NCBI GenBank assembly: GCA_025929535.1
Contig: JAICLZ010000038.1
Coordinates: 1-38,850, forward strand
DNA length: 38,850 nucleotides
Source: Gemmatimonadaceae bacterium
GTDB taxonomy: Bacteria > Gemmatimonadota > Gemmatimonadetes > Gemmatimonadales > Gemmatimonadaceae
Direction: 5' to 3'
Part shown: piece by piece, positions 15,080 through 23,713 of the stretch
How the letters are laid out: the number at the start of each line of letters is the position of its first letter
How positions within the stretch are numbered: the first letter of the stretch is position 1
Notes under the pieces: generated by a model
What the model was told of the DNA's origin: nothing
Database searches by the model: none
Seen by the model: only the letters and a program-made list of their open reading frames with translations
Made by a program: the position numbers and the translations under genes

Positions 15080-15190
15080 GCATGATGCTCGCTCTGGAGA
15101 GAAACAACTGATCTTTGCTGGAAACGGCAGGGGTTGATGCTTGCCTCATGCGCGCCTGCCCGAAACGGCAACAGCCGCTCGGGCTGGCAC
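15080..15190 (+). repeat. Partial copy of the intergenic repeat, abutting HD-GYP copy 2
   Basis: GCATGATGCTCGC, then the block ending CTGGAAACGGCAGGGG (to 15133), is joined directly to the hairpin core (TTGATGCTTG..., stem GCCCGAAACGGC-AACA-GCCGCTCGGGC at 15158-15184). The CCAACC box and ATCCGT words that separate these parts in the full unit are missing. It ends 14 bp from the HD-GYP stop, where its hairpin could act as a terminator. Confidence 0.75.
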
Positions 15191-15203
15191 TACTACCGCC
15201 CGA

Positions 15204-16460
15204 TCACGTACGAACGATCGGGGTGCCGCGCGGCGTCATCAGCGATGCGTGCGCCGGCACGGGGAGCTGCTCGCCGGCGGCGCGCGCAAGCAGCGGTTGC
15301 CCTTCCTCCAGCGGAATGATCCGCCGCTCCCACCGGCGCATCATCGTCACGAAGGCCTTGGCGATGTCCGCATCGAACACCGTTCCTGCCTTGTCCTCCA
15401 CGTAGCGCAGCGCACTCTCCGGCGTCCACGCGCCGCGATGGAAGCGCCGCGTGCGCAGCGCATCGTAGCAGTCGCACACCTGGACCAGCTTGCTCGCGTA
15501 GTGACACTCGCGCTCGAAATGCGGCGTTGGATATCCCTGGCCGCCCGGCAGCATGTGGTGCTCGTACGCAACCACTGCCGCCACATCGAGCTGCGGCTCG
15601 CTCATGAGAATGATGCGCGCGCCCTCGACGGGGTGTTGGCGGATGACATCCCACTCCTCGTCCGTTGGCGGCCCGGCCTTCGACACGATGTCCTTCGGCA
15701 CCTTCGTCATTCCGACGTCGCGCAGCAGCCCCGCCACGCCGATCGCTCGCGTGTCACGGCTGCCCAGGCCGAGAAATTCGGAGAGGCCCATCACGAGCAC
15801 ACTCACGTTGAGCGCGTGCGCCGTGGTGTACTGATCGAACTCCTTGAGCTGCAGCAGCGGCATCAGGATCTCGCTGTCGCCGTGCATCGCGACCGACAGC
15901 GATGCGACCACGGCCTCGATCTCGCCGGCGGGGAGCGGGCGTCCTGCCTCCACCTCGCCGTAGATCATCCCGATCGTCTCCGCTTCCTCGTCGAGCGGAA
16001 AGCTCATCCCCATGATCGGCAGCGGATCCGTGAGGAACTGCTCGGCATCGCCGCGCACGCCGATCGCGCCGTACTTGATCGAGGTGTACTCCGACCCTTC
16101 GTGCCGCTGCGTGTGGCGCGGATCGCGCCATCCCGGCGTCACCTCGGCCATGATCGTGTAGAGGAAATCGTCGAACTCCTCCCTGATCACCGCGCACACG
16201 AACTCCATGCGCTGAATCCCCGACCTCGTGAAGCGCTCGCACCACTCCCAGTCCTTCAGCTCGCGCAGGTGGCGGTTCTGGAACACCACCTCGTCGCCCA
16301 GAAACGAGAACTTCAGCACGAGCTCCGATCGCTGAAGCTCCTGCACGGCCTCGAACGCCAGCTGCGCGGACTTCGCGCGCGCCGGGTGCGTGGGCCCGTA
16401 GAGCGCCATCGCCGAGAGCGACTTCCCGAAGGCGTTAAGGAAGCGAATTGGATCTGTCAC
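15204..16460 (-). CDS. HD-GYP domain protein, copy 2, with degenerate HD and GYP motifs
   Basis: A 418-residue paralogue of the protein at 10850-12262, without its glycine-rich insertion. Residues 1-105 are the shared N-terminal domain (ALYGPTHPARAKSAQLAFEA). The HD-GYP domain (about 200-385) keeps His215, His276, EHH (300-302) and DCYDAL (330-335), but the HD pair is Arg247-Asp248 (GLLRDVGM), and the DGxGYP motif is GGQGYP (306-311). Loss of the metal-binding His argues against normal phosphodiesterase activity; it may bind the nucleotide or its partner instead. The GTG at 16460 overlaps the end of the HEAT gene by 26 bp and sits at the same point of the domain as in copy 1. Confidence 0.83.
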   Translation of the reverse strand: MTDPIRFLNAFGKSLSAMALYGPTHPARAKSAQLAFEAVQELQRSELVLKFSFLGDEVVFQNRHLRELKDWEWCERFTRSGIQRMEFVCAVIREEFDDFLYTIMAEVTPGWRDPRHTQRHEGSEYTSIKYGAIGVRGDAEQFLTDPLPIMGMSFPLDEEAETIGMIYGEVEAGRPLPAGEIEAVVASLSVAMHGDSEILMPLLQLKEFDQYTTAHALNVSVLVMGLSEFLGLGSRDTRAIGVAGLLRDVGMTKVPKDIVSKAGPPTDEEWDVIRQHPVEGARIILMSEPQLDVAAVVAYEHHMLPGGQGYPTPHFERECHYASKLVQVCDCYDALRTRRFHRGAWTPESALRYVEDKAGTVFDADIAKAFVTMMRRWERRIIPLEEGQPLLARAAGEQLPVPAHASLMTPRGTPIVRT

Positions 16461-18525
16461 TCGGTCTCCGTCTGGGAAGGGCGGCCGCACGTATGTCGAC
16501 GTCCTTCGATTTCTGTGCACGCTCGAGCACCGACTTCACGCTCGGCTCCTCGCTCCATCCGTGCGCGAGACCCGCGAGCGCCGCGAGCATCTCGGTGCTC
16601 TTGGGCACGAGCTTCATGCGCCCCAGCACCTTCGTTCGCTTGACGGCATAGCCGAGCAGCCACTCGAGCGTCTCGGGATCCGCGGACGCGCCCACGACGC
16701 GAATGCCGAGCGCGCGCATCTCGGGATGTACGGACCGGCGCTCGACGTTGCGCATGATGAGCGGCAGCGCCGCCTTGGGGCAGTCGTCGAGCGCAGCGGC
16801 CATGGCGGTCTTCACGATGCCGTCATCGCGATCGCTGAGCGCAGCAATGATCGTCGTCTGGCGATGCTGCGGCATGCGGAGCATCAGCTTGAGCGCCTCC
16901 CGCCGCACCCGCTCGTCGGAGTGCGTGAGGAAGAGCTGCGGCGAGAAGCCATCCGGCACTTTCGGAAGCAGCACGAGGAGCGTGAGCAGATTGCGCTGCA
17001 CGTACCACGGGATGTCCTCGTTCATGAGCCGCGTCACGATCATGGGGCCGGCGTCGGTGCCGAAGCGGGCGAGCAGATCGAGCAGCTTGCGGCGCATCGT
17101 GCGCGTCTCGCTGGTCTCGAGCCCGTCGAGCAGCAGCTCCACGACGTCGAGCCCCATGCGCTGCGAGATGCGCTCGAGCAGCGCCGGGTCGATCTGCTCC
17201 TCGCGCAGCAGGTGACGCAGGTTGTCGGGTGTGGCCACGAGCGGCCAGAGCTCCTCCGCGGTCGCGTTGTTCGCCGGCGCGCGATCGAGGAGATCGAGCA
17301 GCATCGCGATGCCGCCGTGCGAGATCAGCTGATTGACGGCGAGCCATACGGGTCCGCCGAGCGTGTCGGTCTCGAGCGCCGTGGCGACGAGGCGCTTCGG
17401 CTCGCACGGGTGCTGGCGCTGCAGCATGAGCGTGAACACGCGCCGTTGTGCCATGCGGTCGAGCGCGTCCTGATAGCCGTCGGGATTCAACCGGCGCGTG
17501 TCCCAGTTGTCGACGAGCTGCTCGACCTGGTCGCGCATGGCGGTCGATGCGCCGGCGCGCATGAGCGAACCACCTTTCTCCGCCTGCAGCGCGAGCTTGC
17601 CGAGGAGTCGGAGCAGCGAGCTGGAGATGGTCTGATTCGACGCCTTTGCCGCGGCCTGCACGAGCGCGAGCACGGCATCCGCGGCGAGATGCTGCGAGCT
17701 GTCCATCACGAACCGCTTCCGCTTCTCCGCGTCTCCACCCATGTCGAGCAGGCGATCGAGCGCGGCAGGCTGCAGCGACTTGATGAGCTCCGAAAGCTCC
17801 GAGGTGATCTTGATCGACTCCTCGCTCTGCGGTCCCTTCAGCGATTCGGTGAGCTGCATGAGAAAGCCCACCACCGACTGATCGTATGCGGGATCGCGCT
17901 TCTCGTTGATGGCGCTCGCGAGCACGAGCGGGCTGAGGAGCTCCTCGTTCCCGGGGTCGATGCCGACCATCAGTGTCGCGCGCGCGAGGGCGATCCAGAT
18001 GAGCTTCGCTCCGGCGCGCTTGTTCTCATCGCTCGTGAGACCGCTCTCCTCACCCATCAGCTCGAGCTTGTCGTAGGTGAGTGTGGTGACCTGGATGTGC
18101 GGCCAGCGGAGCGTCTGCGCAGCGATCGCGATCTGGGGCTTTTCGGTCTCCTCGATGGAAGAGGCGTAGAGGAAGTCGGCCAGCTCATCGCGCAGCACAC
18201 CCGGCACGATGCGGATCGAGCCGATGCGCTGGCGGTGCATCCGCTGCGCGAGCTCGCGCATGAGCGAATGGGCGGGATCGGTGGCAACGCTGCCGATCAC
18301 CACCTGGTTGCGGGCGAAGGCGAAGGTGACCGGATCGACGCCGTTGAGAATGGCATCGAGTCTCCGCACGCACTTCTCCACGGCGCCCGCGAGCTGGGGG
18401 TGGCCCTGGGGATAGATGGCGTGCTTCTGAACGGCGACCGCGAACTCGATGAGGAACTCCGCGAGGTTCTTCGGAATTCCACTCGAGCTCGGGCTCGCCG
18501 GAGGTGCGGCGGAGGGGTAGGTCAC
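16435..18525 (-). CDS. HEAT-like repeat protein, copy 2, partner of HD-GYP copy 2
   Basis: A 696-residue paralogue of the protein at 12259-14367, with the same plan. The N-terminal domain (LIEFAVAVQKHAIYPQGHP, then LAQRMHRQRIGSIRIVPGV) is followed by a helical middle and HEAT-like pairs from about residue 400 (DIPWYVQRNLLTLLVLLP, HSDERVRREALKLMLRMPQ). The C-terminal PKSTEMLAALAGLAHGW matches PKSQPMLAALSALAWSW of copy 1. It lacks the Gly/Asn-rich loop of copy 1. The start is GTG at 18525 with no clear ribosome site. It is the first gene of the second operon, which lies upstream of the first on the same strand, as expected from a tandem duplication. Confidence 0.82.
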   Translation of the reverse strand: MTYPSAAPPASPSSSGIPKNLAEFLIEFAVAVQKHAIYPQGHPQLAGAVEKCVRRLDAILNGVDPVTFAFARNQVVIGSVATDPAHSLMRELAQRMHRQRIGSIRIVPGVLRDELADFLYASSIEETEKPQIAIAAQTLRWPHIQVTTLTYDKLELMGEESGLTSDENKRAGAKLIWIALARATLMVGIDPGNEELLSPLVLASAINEKRDPAYDQSVVGFLMQLTESLKGPQSEESIKITSELSELIKSLQPAALDRLLDMGGDAEKRKRFVMDSSQHLAADAVLALVQAAAKASNQTISSSLLRLLGKLALQAEKGGSLMRAGASTAMRDQVEQLVDNWDTRRLNPDGYQDALDRMAQRRVFTLMLQRQHPCEPKRLVATALETDTLGGPVWLAVNQLISHGGIAMLLDLLDRAPANNATAEELWPLVATPDNLRHLLREEQIDPALLERISQRMGLDVVELLLDGLETSETRTMRRKLLDLLARFGTDAGPMIVTRLMNEDIPWYVQRNLLTLLVLLPKVPDGFSPQLFLTHSDERVRREALKLMLRMPQHRQTTIIAALSDRDDGIVKTAMAAALDDCPKAALPLIMRNVERRSVHPEMRALGIRVVGASADPETLEWLLGYAVKRTKVLGRMKLVPKSTEMLAALAGLAHGWSEEPSVKSVLERAQKSKDVDIRAAALPRRRPSDRSNSLP

Positions 18526-18904
18526 GAGAGCGCGGTCACGACGGGAAAGTGGTCAAGCGAGTGACAGATGCCCGAGGAAAACGCAACGGCAAAGCCGAGC
18601 TCAGCACCCGATCACGATTGACGATCGAGGGTACGGCAATGCACGGAAACGCCGGTCTGGCCCAAAAAAACGAGAATTGGCGCCTGTTGTGGCAACACTT
18701 AGGCGACAGTAACACGCTTCCATGAGTTCTTTAGGCGCGTACTTGCTGTCACTAGCTGCGCAGCCAGCGTCACGCCATTCGCCCTTCGGCTCTTCTGCGC
18801 ATCGTTCCGCGCGATGTTGCGCGCACCGTTCCGCGCGATGTTGCGCGCGATGTGGCACACGCTCTGCCCGTTGTCGCCATCCTCTCATCACAGTTGGCGG
18901 CATC
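18526..18904. other. Intergenic region with upstream signals for divergent genes
   Basis: No gene is supported here. It separates the minus-strand HEAT/HD-GYP operon from the plus-strand small-protein gene, so it should hold both promoters, but I could not place convincing boxes. It contains an A-run (18664-18670) and the tandem repeat listed separately. Confidence 0.5.
18803..18848. repeat. 24-bp tandem repeat, two copies
   Basis: CGTTCCGCGCGATGTTGCGC is present at 18803 and again at 18827, with a third fragment (GATGTGG) after it. It lies about 55 bp before the small-protein start and is rich in GCGC. Confidence 0.8.
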
Positions 18905-19222
18905 ATGAAGAAGGATCCCAAGCAGCAGCCCAAGAGCACCACCAAACCAACGCGCGCCGGGGCGGAAGCCGCGGAGGGGATAAAGGCCGTCTCCGGGCAG
19001 CGTGGGGGCGAGACCACGCGGAGCGACAAGGACGCGGTGCGAAAGCCACCCACGCAGTCTGCCGATACCATGAAGCACCCTGGGTCCGCACCGCTCGAGC
19101 ATCGTGACATGGAGCACGAGAGCGGCTATGGCGGCAAGGGAGGCCAGCCTCGCGTCAGCTCCGACCAGCGCGAGACAACCGACGACAACGGATCGTTGCG
19201 CTCGGAGACGAACAAGCGTTAA
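18905..19222 (+). CDS. Small hydrophilic, probably disordered protein
   Basis: A protein of 105 residues, rich in Lys, Gly, Thr, Ser, Gln, Asp and Glu with almost no hydrophobic core (starts MKKDPKQQPKSTTKPTR, ends SLRSETNKR). Such composition predicts disorder, as in some stress or desiccation-protective proteins, but no named motif is visible. The frame stays open upstream to 18722; the ATG at 18905 was chosen because residues before it are low-complexity Cys/Arg/Ser encoded by the tandem repeat. A weak GGCGG lies before it. It may be regulated from the 379-bp region upstream. Confidence 0.6.
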   Translation: MKKDPKQQPKSTTKPTRAGAEAAEGIKAVSGQRGGETTRSDKDAVRKPPTQSADTMKHPGSAPLEHRDMEHESGYGGKGGQPRVSSDQRETTDDNGSLRSETNKR

Positions 19223-19312
19223 GTCAGGGAGTAGATATTCGAACGTCACGAGCGCGGCGGCCTCCACGGGCGCCGCGTGGGCACTCCCCCGCTCACTAAA
19301 CCGACGGAATCG

Positions 19313-21295
19313 ATGATGTCTTGCACCTCGAGGGCGCTCACCGGCGCCCTCTGCTTCTCACTCGCCGCCACGGCGGCCCGTGCCCAGGAAGCCGTTCCGC
19401 TCCACAAGGGAGACCTGGTTCGATTTCTCACCGGTTCGACGTACAGCAAGCCGGAGATCGCCGCGATCGTCCGGCGCGCCTGCCTGGCATTCGGTCCCAC
19501 CACCCGCGACTACCAGGATTTCCGCGGGCTCGGCGCCACCACCGCGGTGATCGACGCGATGAAGCGGTGCACCCAGAACAACAACAAGGTCGCGCGCGCG
19601 GAGACCGCCGCACCCGCTGAAGTGCGCCCCATGGAGATCGATCTTCCGTATCGGGGTGTCACCGCACCCGCCGGGTCGGTCGCGCTCTACACCGTTACCG
19701 TGCATCGCGGATCGACGCCGCTGGCCGGCGTGCGCCTGCTCCTTCGCGGCTCGCGCGAGATCGCCGGCGGCGCACACGCGGAGCTGATCGCGAACACCGA
19801 TCGCGACGGTCGCGCCACCTTCTCGATACCCGCGGGCACCACGGCCGGCAACACCAATCTCAAGATCGCCGACGCCGACGGCGTGCAGATGAACGGTGTC
19901 ACCGACTTCGTGCTCACGACACTTCCCGCAAGCCCATCACTCGTCAACGTCACGCCGCAGACGCTCGACATCGGCGCGGGACGCGGCACGCGCGACGTCA
20001 CCGTCGCCGTCAACGATCCGTTCTCCAATCCGGTGCCGCGCCTCGCGGTGTCGCTCAAGCAGCTGCCGGCCCGCAGCAGCGCGATCGCTCCTTCGCAGAT
20101 CACCGACAACGCGGGCGTCGCGCACTTCTCCATTCAAACCGCACCGCTCGAGGATGGCGACAGTCTCGTCGTGAGCATTGGCGATCGCGCCTTCGCCACG
20201 ATTCACGTGACGGCGGCGGCCGAGATCACGACACTGCTGCTGGAGGCGGAGCGCCGGTTGAGCGAAGGCAGCCTCACGGCGGAAGGCGCGTACGACAGCG
20301 TGCTCGCCGTGGATCCGAACAACACGCGCGCGCTGGTCGGCCGCGGCTACGTCCGCGCGGCGCAGTCGAAGTACGAGCCCGCATCGCACGACTTCGAGGA
20401 GGCGCTGAAATCCGGCGAGGATCGCACGAGTGCGCTCACCGGACTCGGATATCTCGCGCTTCGGCGCAACGATCTCACGAGCGCCGCCGCGCGCTTCGAT
20501 GAGGCGCTGCACATCGATTCCACCGATCAGGGTGCGGCGACGGGTCGCGCATATGCGGAGCTCTGGCGCCTCGATCCGCGCCAGGCGACGCATCGCAGCG
20601 CGGCACTCGCGAGCCCGCGACCCGTCTCCTATCCCGCCAGTGCCGCGAATCAGCTGCGCGCCGGCATCGACTTCTTCGCCGCGCGAAACACCGCGGCCGC
20701 GAGCCGTGCCCTCACGAGCGCGGCGAGCGCGGCTCCGTCGTGGCCCGACGTGTACTACGAGCGCGCGCTCGTCTACCAGGCCCAGGGCAACACGTCACAG
20801 GCCATCGCCGATTTCCAGCACTACCTGCAGCTGCGCCCGAACGCCGCCGATCGCGATGCGGTGTCGTCGCGCATCGGCGCCCTCGATCGGAGTCCGACCA
20901 AGGCGTTCGTGAGCGGCATTCTCCCCGGCGGCGGGCAGTTCTACACCCATCAGCCCATACTCGGCGTCGCCGTGCTGGGCGGTGTGATCGCGAGCGGCGT
21001 GTGGGCGCTCAAGTCCTCGCCGATCATCTTCACCGATCCGTTCGGGCATCCGTACCAGGCGGGAACGGAGCGAAAGCATCTGTGGACCGGCGTGGCCGTC
21101 GGTGGCGGCATCTGGCTGCTGGGTGCGGTCGAAGCGGCGGTTCACGCGTCGAGCGCGCGGGGCGATCCGTATCCGCCGGAGGCGCTCGCCGCTCCCGCAC
21201 GGAAAAGCGCCGAGCTTCCGCACCTCATTCCGACCGTGGGCTTCGAGCCGACCGGTCCCCGGGTGGGGGCGGCGCTCAGCTTTTCGATTCGCTGA
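19313..21295 (+). CDS. Exported Ig-like/TPR protein with C-terminal membrane domain
   Basis: A 660-residue protein with a signal peptide (about 1-25, ending ARAQ). Residues about 110-310 look like two Big-type immunoglobulin domains (VTAPAGSVALYTVTVHRGS; NVTPQTLDIGAGRGTRDVTV). Residues about 320-535 are tetratricopeptide-type helix pairs (TALTGLGYLALRRNDLTSAA; WPDVYYERALVYQAQGNTSQ). The last 120 residues carry FVSGILPGGGQFYTHQP and two membrane helices, resembling the DUF5683/TM2-like ends of envelope proteins. Two ATGs stand side by side at 19313 and 19316 after an ACGGAA. The function is unknown; the build suggests an envelope assembly or scaffold protein. It converges on the Big2 lipoprotein gene 18 bp away. 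Confidence 0.78.
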   Translation: MMSCTSRALTGALCFSLAATAARAQEAVPLHKGDLVRFLTGSTYSKPEIAAIVRRACLAFGPTTRDYQDFRGLGATTAVIDAMKRCTQNNNKVARAETAAPAEVRPMEIDLPYRGVTAPAGSVALYTVTVHRGSTPLAGVRLLLRGSREIAGGAHAELIANTDRDGRATFSIPAGTTAGNTNLKIADADGVQMNGVTDFVLTTLPASPSLVNVTPQTLDIGAGRGTRDVTVAVNDPFSNPVPRLAVSLKQLPARSSAIAPSQITDNAGVAHFSIQTAPLEDGDSLVVSIGDRAFATIHVTAAAEITTLLLEAERRLSEGSLTAEGAYDSVLAVDPNNTRALVGRGYVRAAQSKYEPASHDFEEALKSGEDRTSALTGLGYLALRRNDLTSAAARFDEALHIDSTDQGAATGRAYAELWRLDPRQATHRSAALASPRPVSYPASAANQLRAGIDFFAARNTAAASRALTSAASAAPSWPDVYYERALVYQAQGNTSQAIADFQHYLQLRPNAADRDAVSSRIGALDRSPTKAFVSGILPGGGQFYTHQPILGVAVLGGVIASGVWALKSSPIIFTDPFGHPYQAGTERKHLWTGVAVGGGIWLLGAVEAAVHASSARGDPYPPEALAAPARKSAELPHLIPTVGFEPTGPRVGAALSFSIR

Positions 21296-21313
21296 GCGCC
21301 GCGAGCCTGCGGA

Positions 21314-23713
21314 TCAGGGAAGAACGGTCACCAGCGCCGATCCGCTCTTCCCCTGCGTCGATGCGGTGATCGTGGCGACTCCAACTCCGACTCCGGTGAC
21401 GAGCCCATTGCCGTCGACGGTGGCCGCGTCGGCGTTGTTCGAATCCCACGTCACCACGTGTCTATGGCTGCCTGAGTCGGCCTCCTGGATCGACGCCGTG
21501 AGTTGCACTGTCGTTCCAACGAGAATCGCGGACGCCGGCGGCGTCACGGTTACGGACGACACCGGCGCCGCGTTCACCTGCAGCGTGGCCGTGCCCGACT
21601 TGCCCTCACTGGTTGCCGTGATGGTCGCGGTGCCGGGGCCGGTGGAGGTCGCGAGCCCGGAGTTGTCGACGGTCGCCACCGAGTGATCGCTCGAGTCCCA
21701 CGTCACGGTGCGACCGGTGAGCGGATGGCCCTGCGCATCCTTCAGCATCGCCGTGAACGCCGCCGTGCCACCGTCGGTGATCGTCTGACTCGGCGGATCC
21801 ACTGCAACGCTACCCACCGGAGGCGGATCGACGGTGAGCGTTGCCGCGTTGCTAGTTATCCCTTCGCTCGATGCGGTGATCTGGGCGGTGCCCGCCGCGA
21901 CGCCGGTTGCAACGCCTGAGGCGTCGATGGTTGCGACCGCGGTGTTGTCGGAATTGAACGTCACGGTGCGGCCGGTGAGCACATGACCCGCGGCATCCTT
22001 GGTCACGACCGTGAATGCCGGCGTCGTTTGCCCGACGACCACGGATTGCGTAGTGGGCGAGAGCTCGATCGACGCGATGGGAACATCGATCACGACGATC
22101 GTTGCCGTGCCGGTCTTCCCACCCGCGGTGGCGGTGACGGTCATGGTCCCGGGCGAAAGCGCAGTCACACGTCCGTTGCTCGAGACCGTGGCAATGTTGT
22201 CGTCGCTGCCGTCCCACGTGATGGCGCGTCCCGTAAGTGGATTTCCGTCCGCGTCCGTCGGCGTGGCGGTGAGCTGCTGCTGCTGAAGCACCACGAGCGT
22301 GTCGAGCGATGGCGTCACCGTGACCGAGGCTACCGGCACGGGCGCCACGGTCACCGTCGCGGTCGCGGATAGCCCGGTTCCCTGGAGCGTCGCCGTGATG
22401 ACGGCCTGGCCCGGAGCGCCGGGCGTCACGAACCCCGTGCCGCTCACGCTCGCGACGCTCGAATTGTTCGAGCTCCAGTTGATCACACGTCCGGTTTGCG
22501 AAAGCGTACCACCGGCCGAATCGAGCAGCGCGACTGCGAGCTGCGTTCCCTGATCACCCTCGGTGAAGGAGAGCGCATCCGGCGTCAGGGTGACTTTGCG
22601 TGCCGGTACGAGCGAGACCGTGACGTCCGCGGTGCCGTGCACGGAGCCGCTCGTCGCGGTGATGGTGGCGGTGCCGGGTGCGACGGCAATGACGAGCCCG
22701 GTCGAGCTGACCGTCGCGACCGCGCTGTTGCTGGACTCCCAGGTGATGGTCTGGCCGGGAATCGGGTTGCCGTTCGCGTCGGTGACCGTGCCCGTGAGCT
22801 GCTGCCGTTGCGTGACGAGCAGCGAGACGGTGCCCGGTGAGACGACGACGGCATTCGCCGGCGGCAGAGTGACGGTGACCGGCACGTTGACGTGCACGGA
22901 GCCGCTGGTGGCGGTGATCGTGGCGGTGCCCGCCGCCTGACCGGCAACCAGGCCGGTGGACCCGACGATCGCGACGGCGGGCTTGTCGACCGTCCAGGTC
23001 ACTGGCGCGCCCGAGATCACGCTGCCGTTGCCGTCCTTCACCGTTGCCGTGAGCTGCGATGTCTGCCCCGCGATGACGGTAATGCTCGGCGGCGCGACCG
23101 CGATGCTCGCGGCAACCGCGGCGCCCACGGCGATTCCGGAGGTGCCCGACTTTCCTTCGCTCGTGGCGGTGATCGTGGCAGCGCCGGAGGAGACGCCCGT
23201 GACGATGCCGGTGTTGTCGACGGTGGCCACGGCTTCATTGTCCGAAGACCACGTGACGGTGCGGCCCTCGAGGGCGTTGCCGCTGCCGTCGAGGGGCTCC
23301 GCGACGAGATGCACGGTCTCCCCCACCTTGATCGCGGCGCTGGTGGGCGTGACGCGCACCGAAGCGACGCCCGGCGGGATGACCACGATCGTCGTGATTC
23401 CGGATTTGCCGCCGGAGCTCGCGGCGATGTGCGCGGTGCCGACCGCGACGCCGGTGACGACGCCCGTGCCCGAGACCGTGGCGATGGCGGTGTTCTCGGA
23501 GCTCCAGAAGAGGCTGGGATTCCCGCTCGCGCCGTCTACCGTCGCATGGAGCGTGGACGTCGAGCCCAGCGCGACCGTGTCGGGGTTCGGCGTGATCGTG
23601 ACGCCATTGCCACCGCCGCCGGGGCCGGTGGAGTCGCCTCCACACGAGAGAGCGACCGCGCACGCGAGCAGGGAGAGGAACGGTATGAAGATCGAACGAC
23701 GTGCAGCACGCAT
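21314..23713 (-). CDS. Lipoprotein with nine Big2 immunoglobulin-like repeats
   Basis: A 799-residue surface or periplasmic protein. The N-terminal signal ends in a lipobox-like ALSC followed by GGDSTGPGGGG, a common lipoprotein spacer in this group. The rest is nine consecutive Big2 domains of about 85-90 residues; each has an opening like SVTVTP, a middle like GRTVTWDSSDHSVATVD, and a closing TGVGVGVATITASTQGKSG. They begin near residues 36, 122, 210, 295, 380, 465, 550, 635 and 720 (approximate). Such repeats are found in adhesins and extracellular stalks. The ATG at 23713 places the signal correctly; an upstream start at 23794 would bury it. Confidence 0.88.
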   Translation of the reverse strand: MRAARRSIFIPFLSLLACAVALSCGGDSTGPGGGGNGVTITPNPDTVALGSTSTLHATVDGASGNPSLFWSSENTAIATVSGTGVVTGVAVGTAHIAASSGGKSGITTIVVIPPGVASVRVTPTSAAIKVGETVHLVAEPLDGSGNALEGRTVTWSSDNEAVATVDNTGIVTGVSSGAATITATSEGKSGTSGIAVGAAVAASIAVAPPSITVIAGQTSQLTATVKDGNGSVISGAPVTWTVDKPAVAIVGSTGLVAGQAAGTATITATSGSVHVNVPVTVTLPPANAVVVSPGTVSLLVTQRQQLTGTVTDANGNPIPGQTITWESSNSAVATVSSTGLVIAVAPGTATITATSGSVHGTADVTVSLVPARKVTLTPDALSFTEGDQGTQLAVALLDSAGGTLSQTGRVINWSSNNSSVASVSGTGFVTPGAPGQAVITATLQGTGLSATATVTVAPVPVASVTVTPSLDTLVVLQQQQLTATPTDADGNPLTGRAITWDGSDDNIATVSSNGRVTALSPGTMTVTATAGGKTGTATIVVIDVPIASIELSPTTQSVVVGQTTPAFTVVTKDAAGHVLTGRTVTFNSDNTAVATIDASGVATGVAAGTAQITASSEGITSNAATLTVDPPPVGSVAVDPPSQTITDGGTAAFTAMLKDAQGHPLTGRTVTWDSSDHSVATVDNSGLATSTGPGTATITATSEGKSGTATLQVNAAPVSSVTVTPPASAILVGTTVQLTASIQEADSGSHRHVVTWDSNNADAATVDGNGLVTGVGVGVATITASTQGKSGSALVTVLP

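Noticed and set aside
14517..15171. Several short open frames inside repeat copy B and the fragment
   Set aside because: Similar short frames appear in all copies because the DNA repeats, but they are not preserved in frame or length between copies.
10369..15190. CRISPR array
   Set aside because: The short words are 6 bp at 9-12 bp spacing and the large unit is about 320 bp; there are no 25-40 bp repeats with unique spacers and no cas genes.
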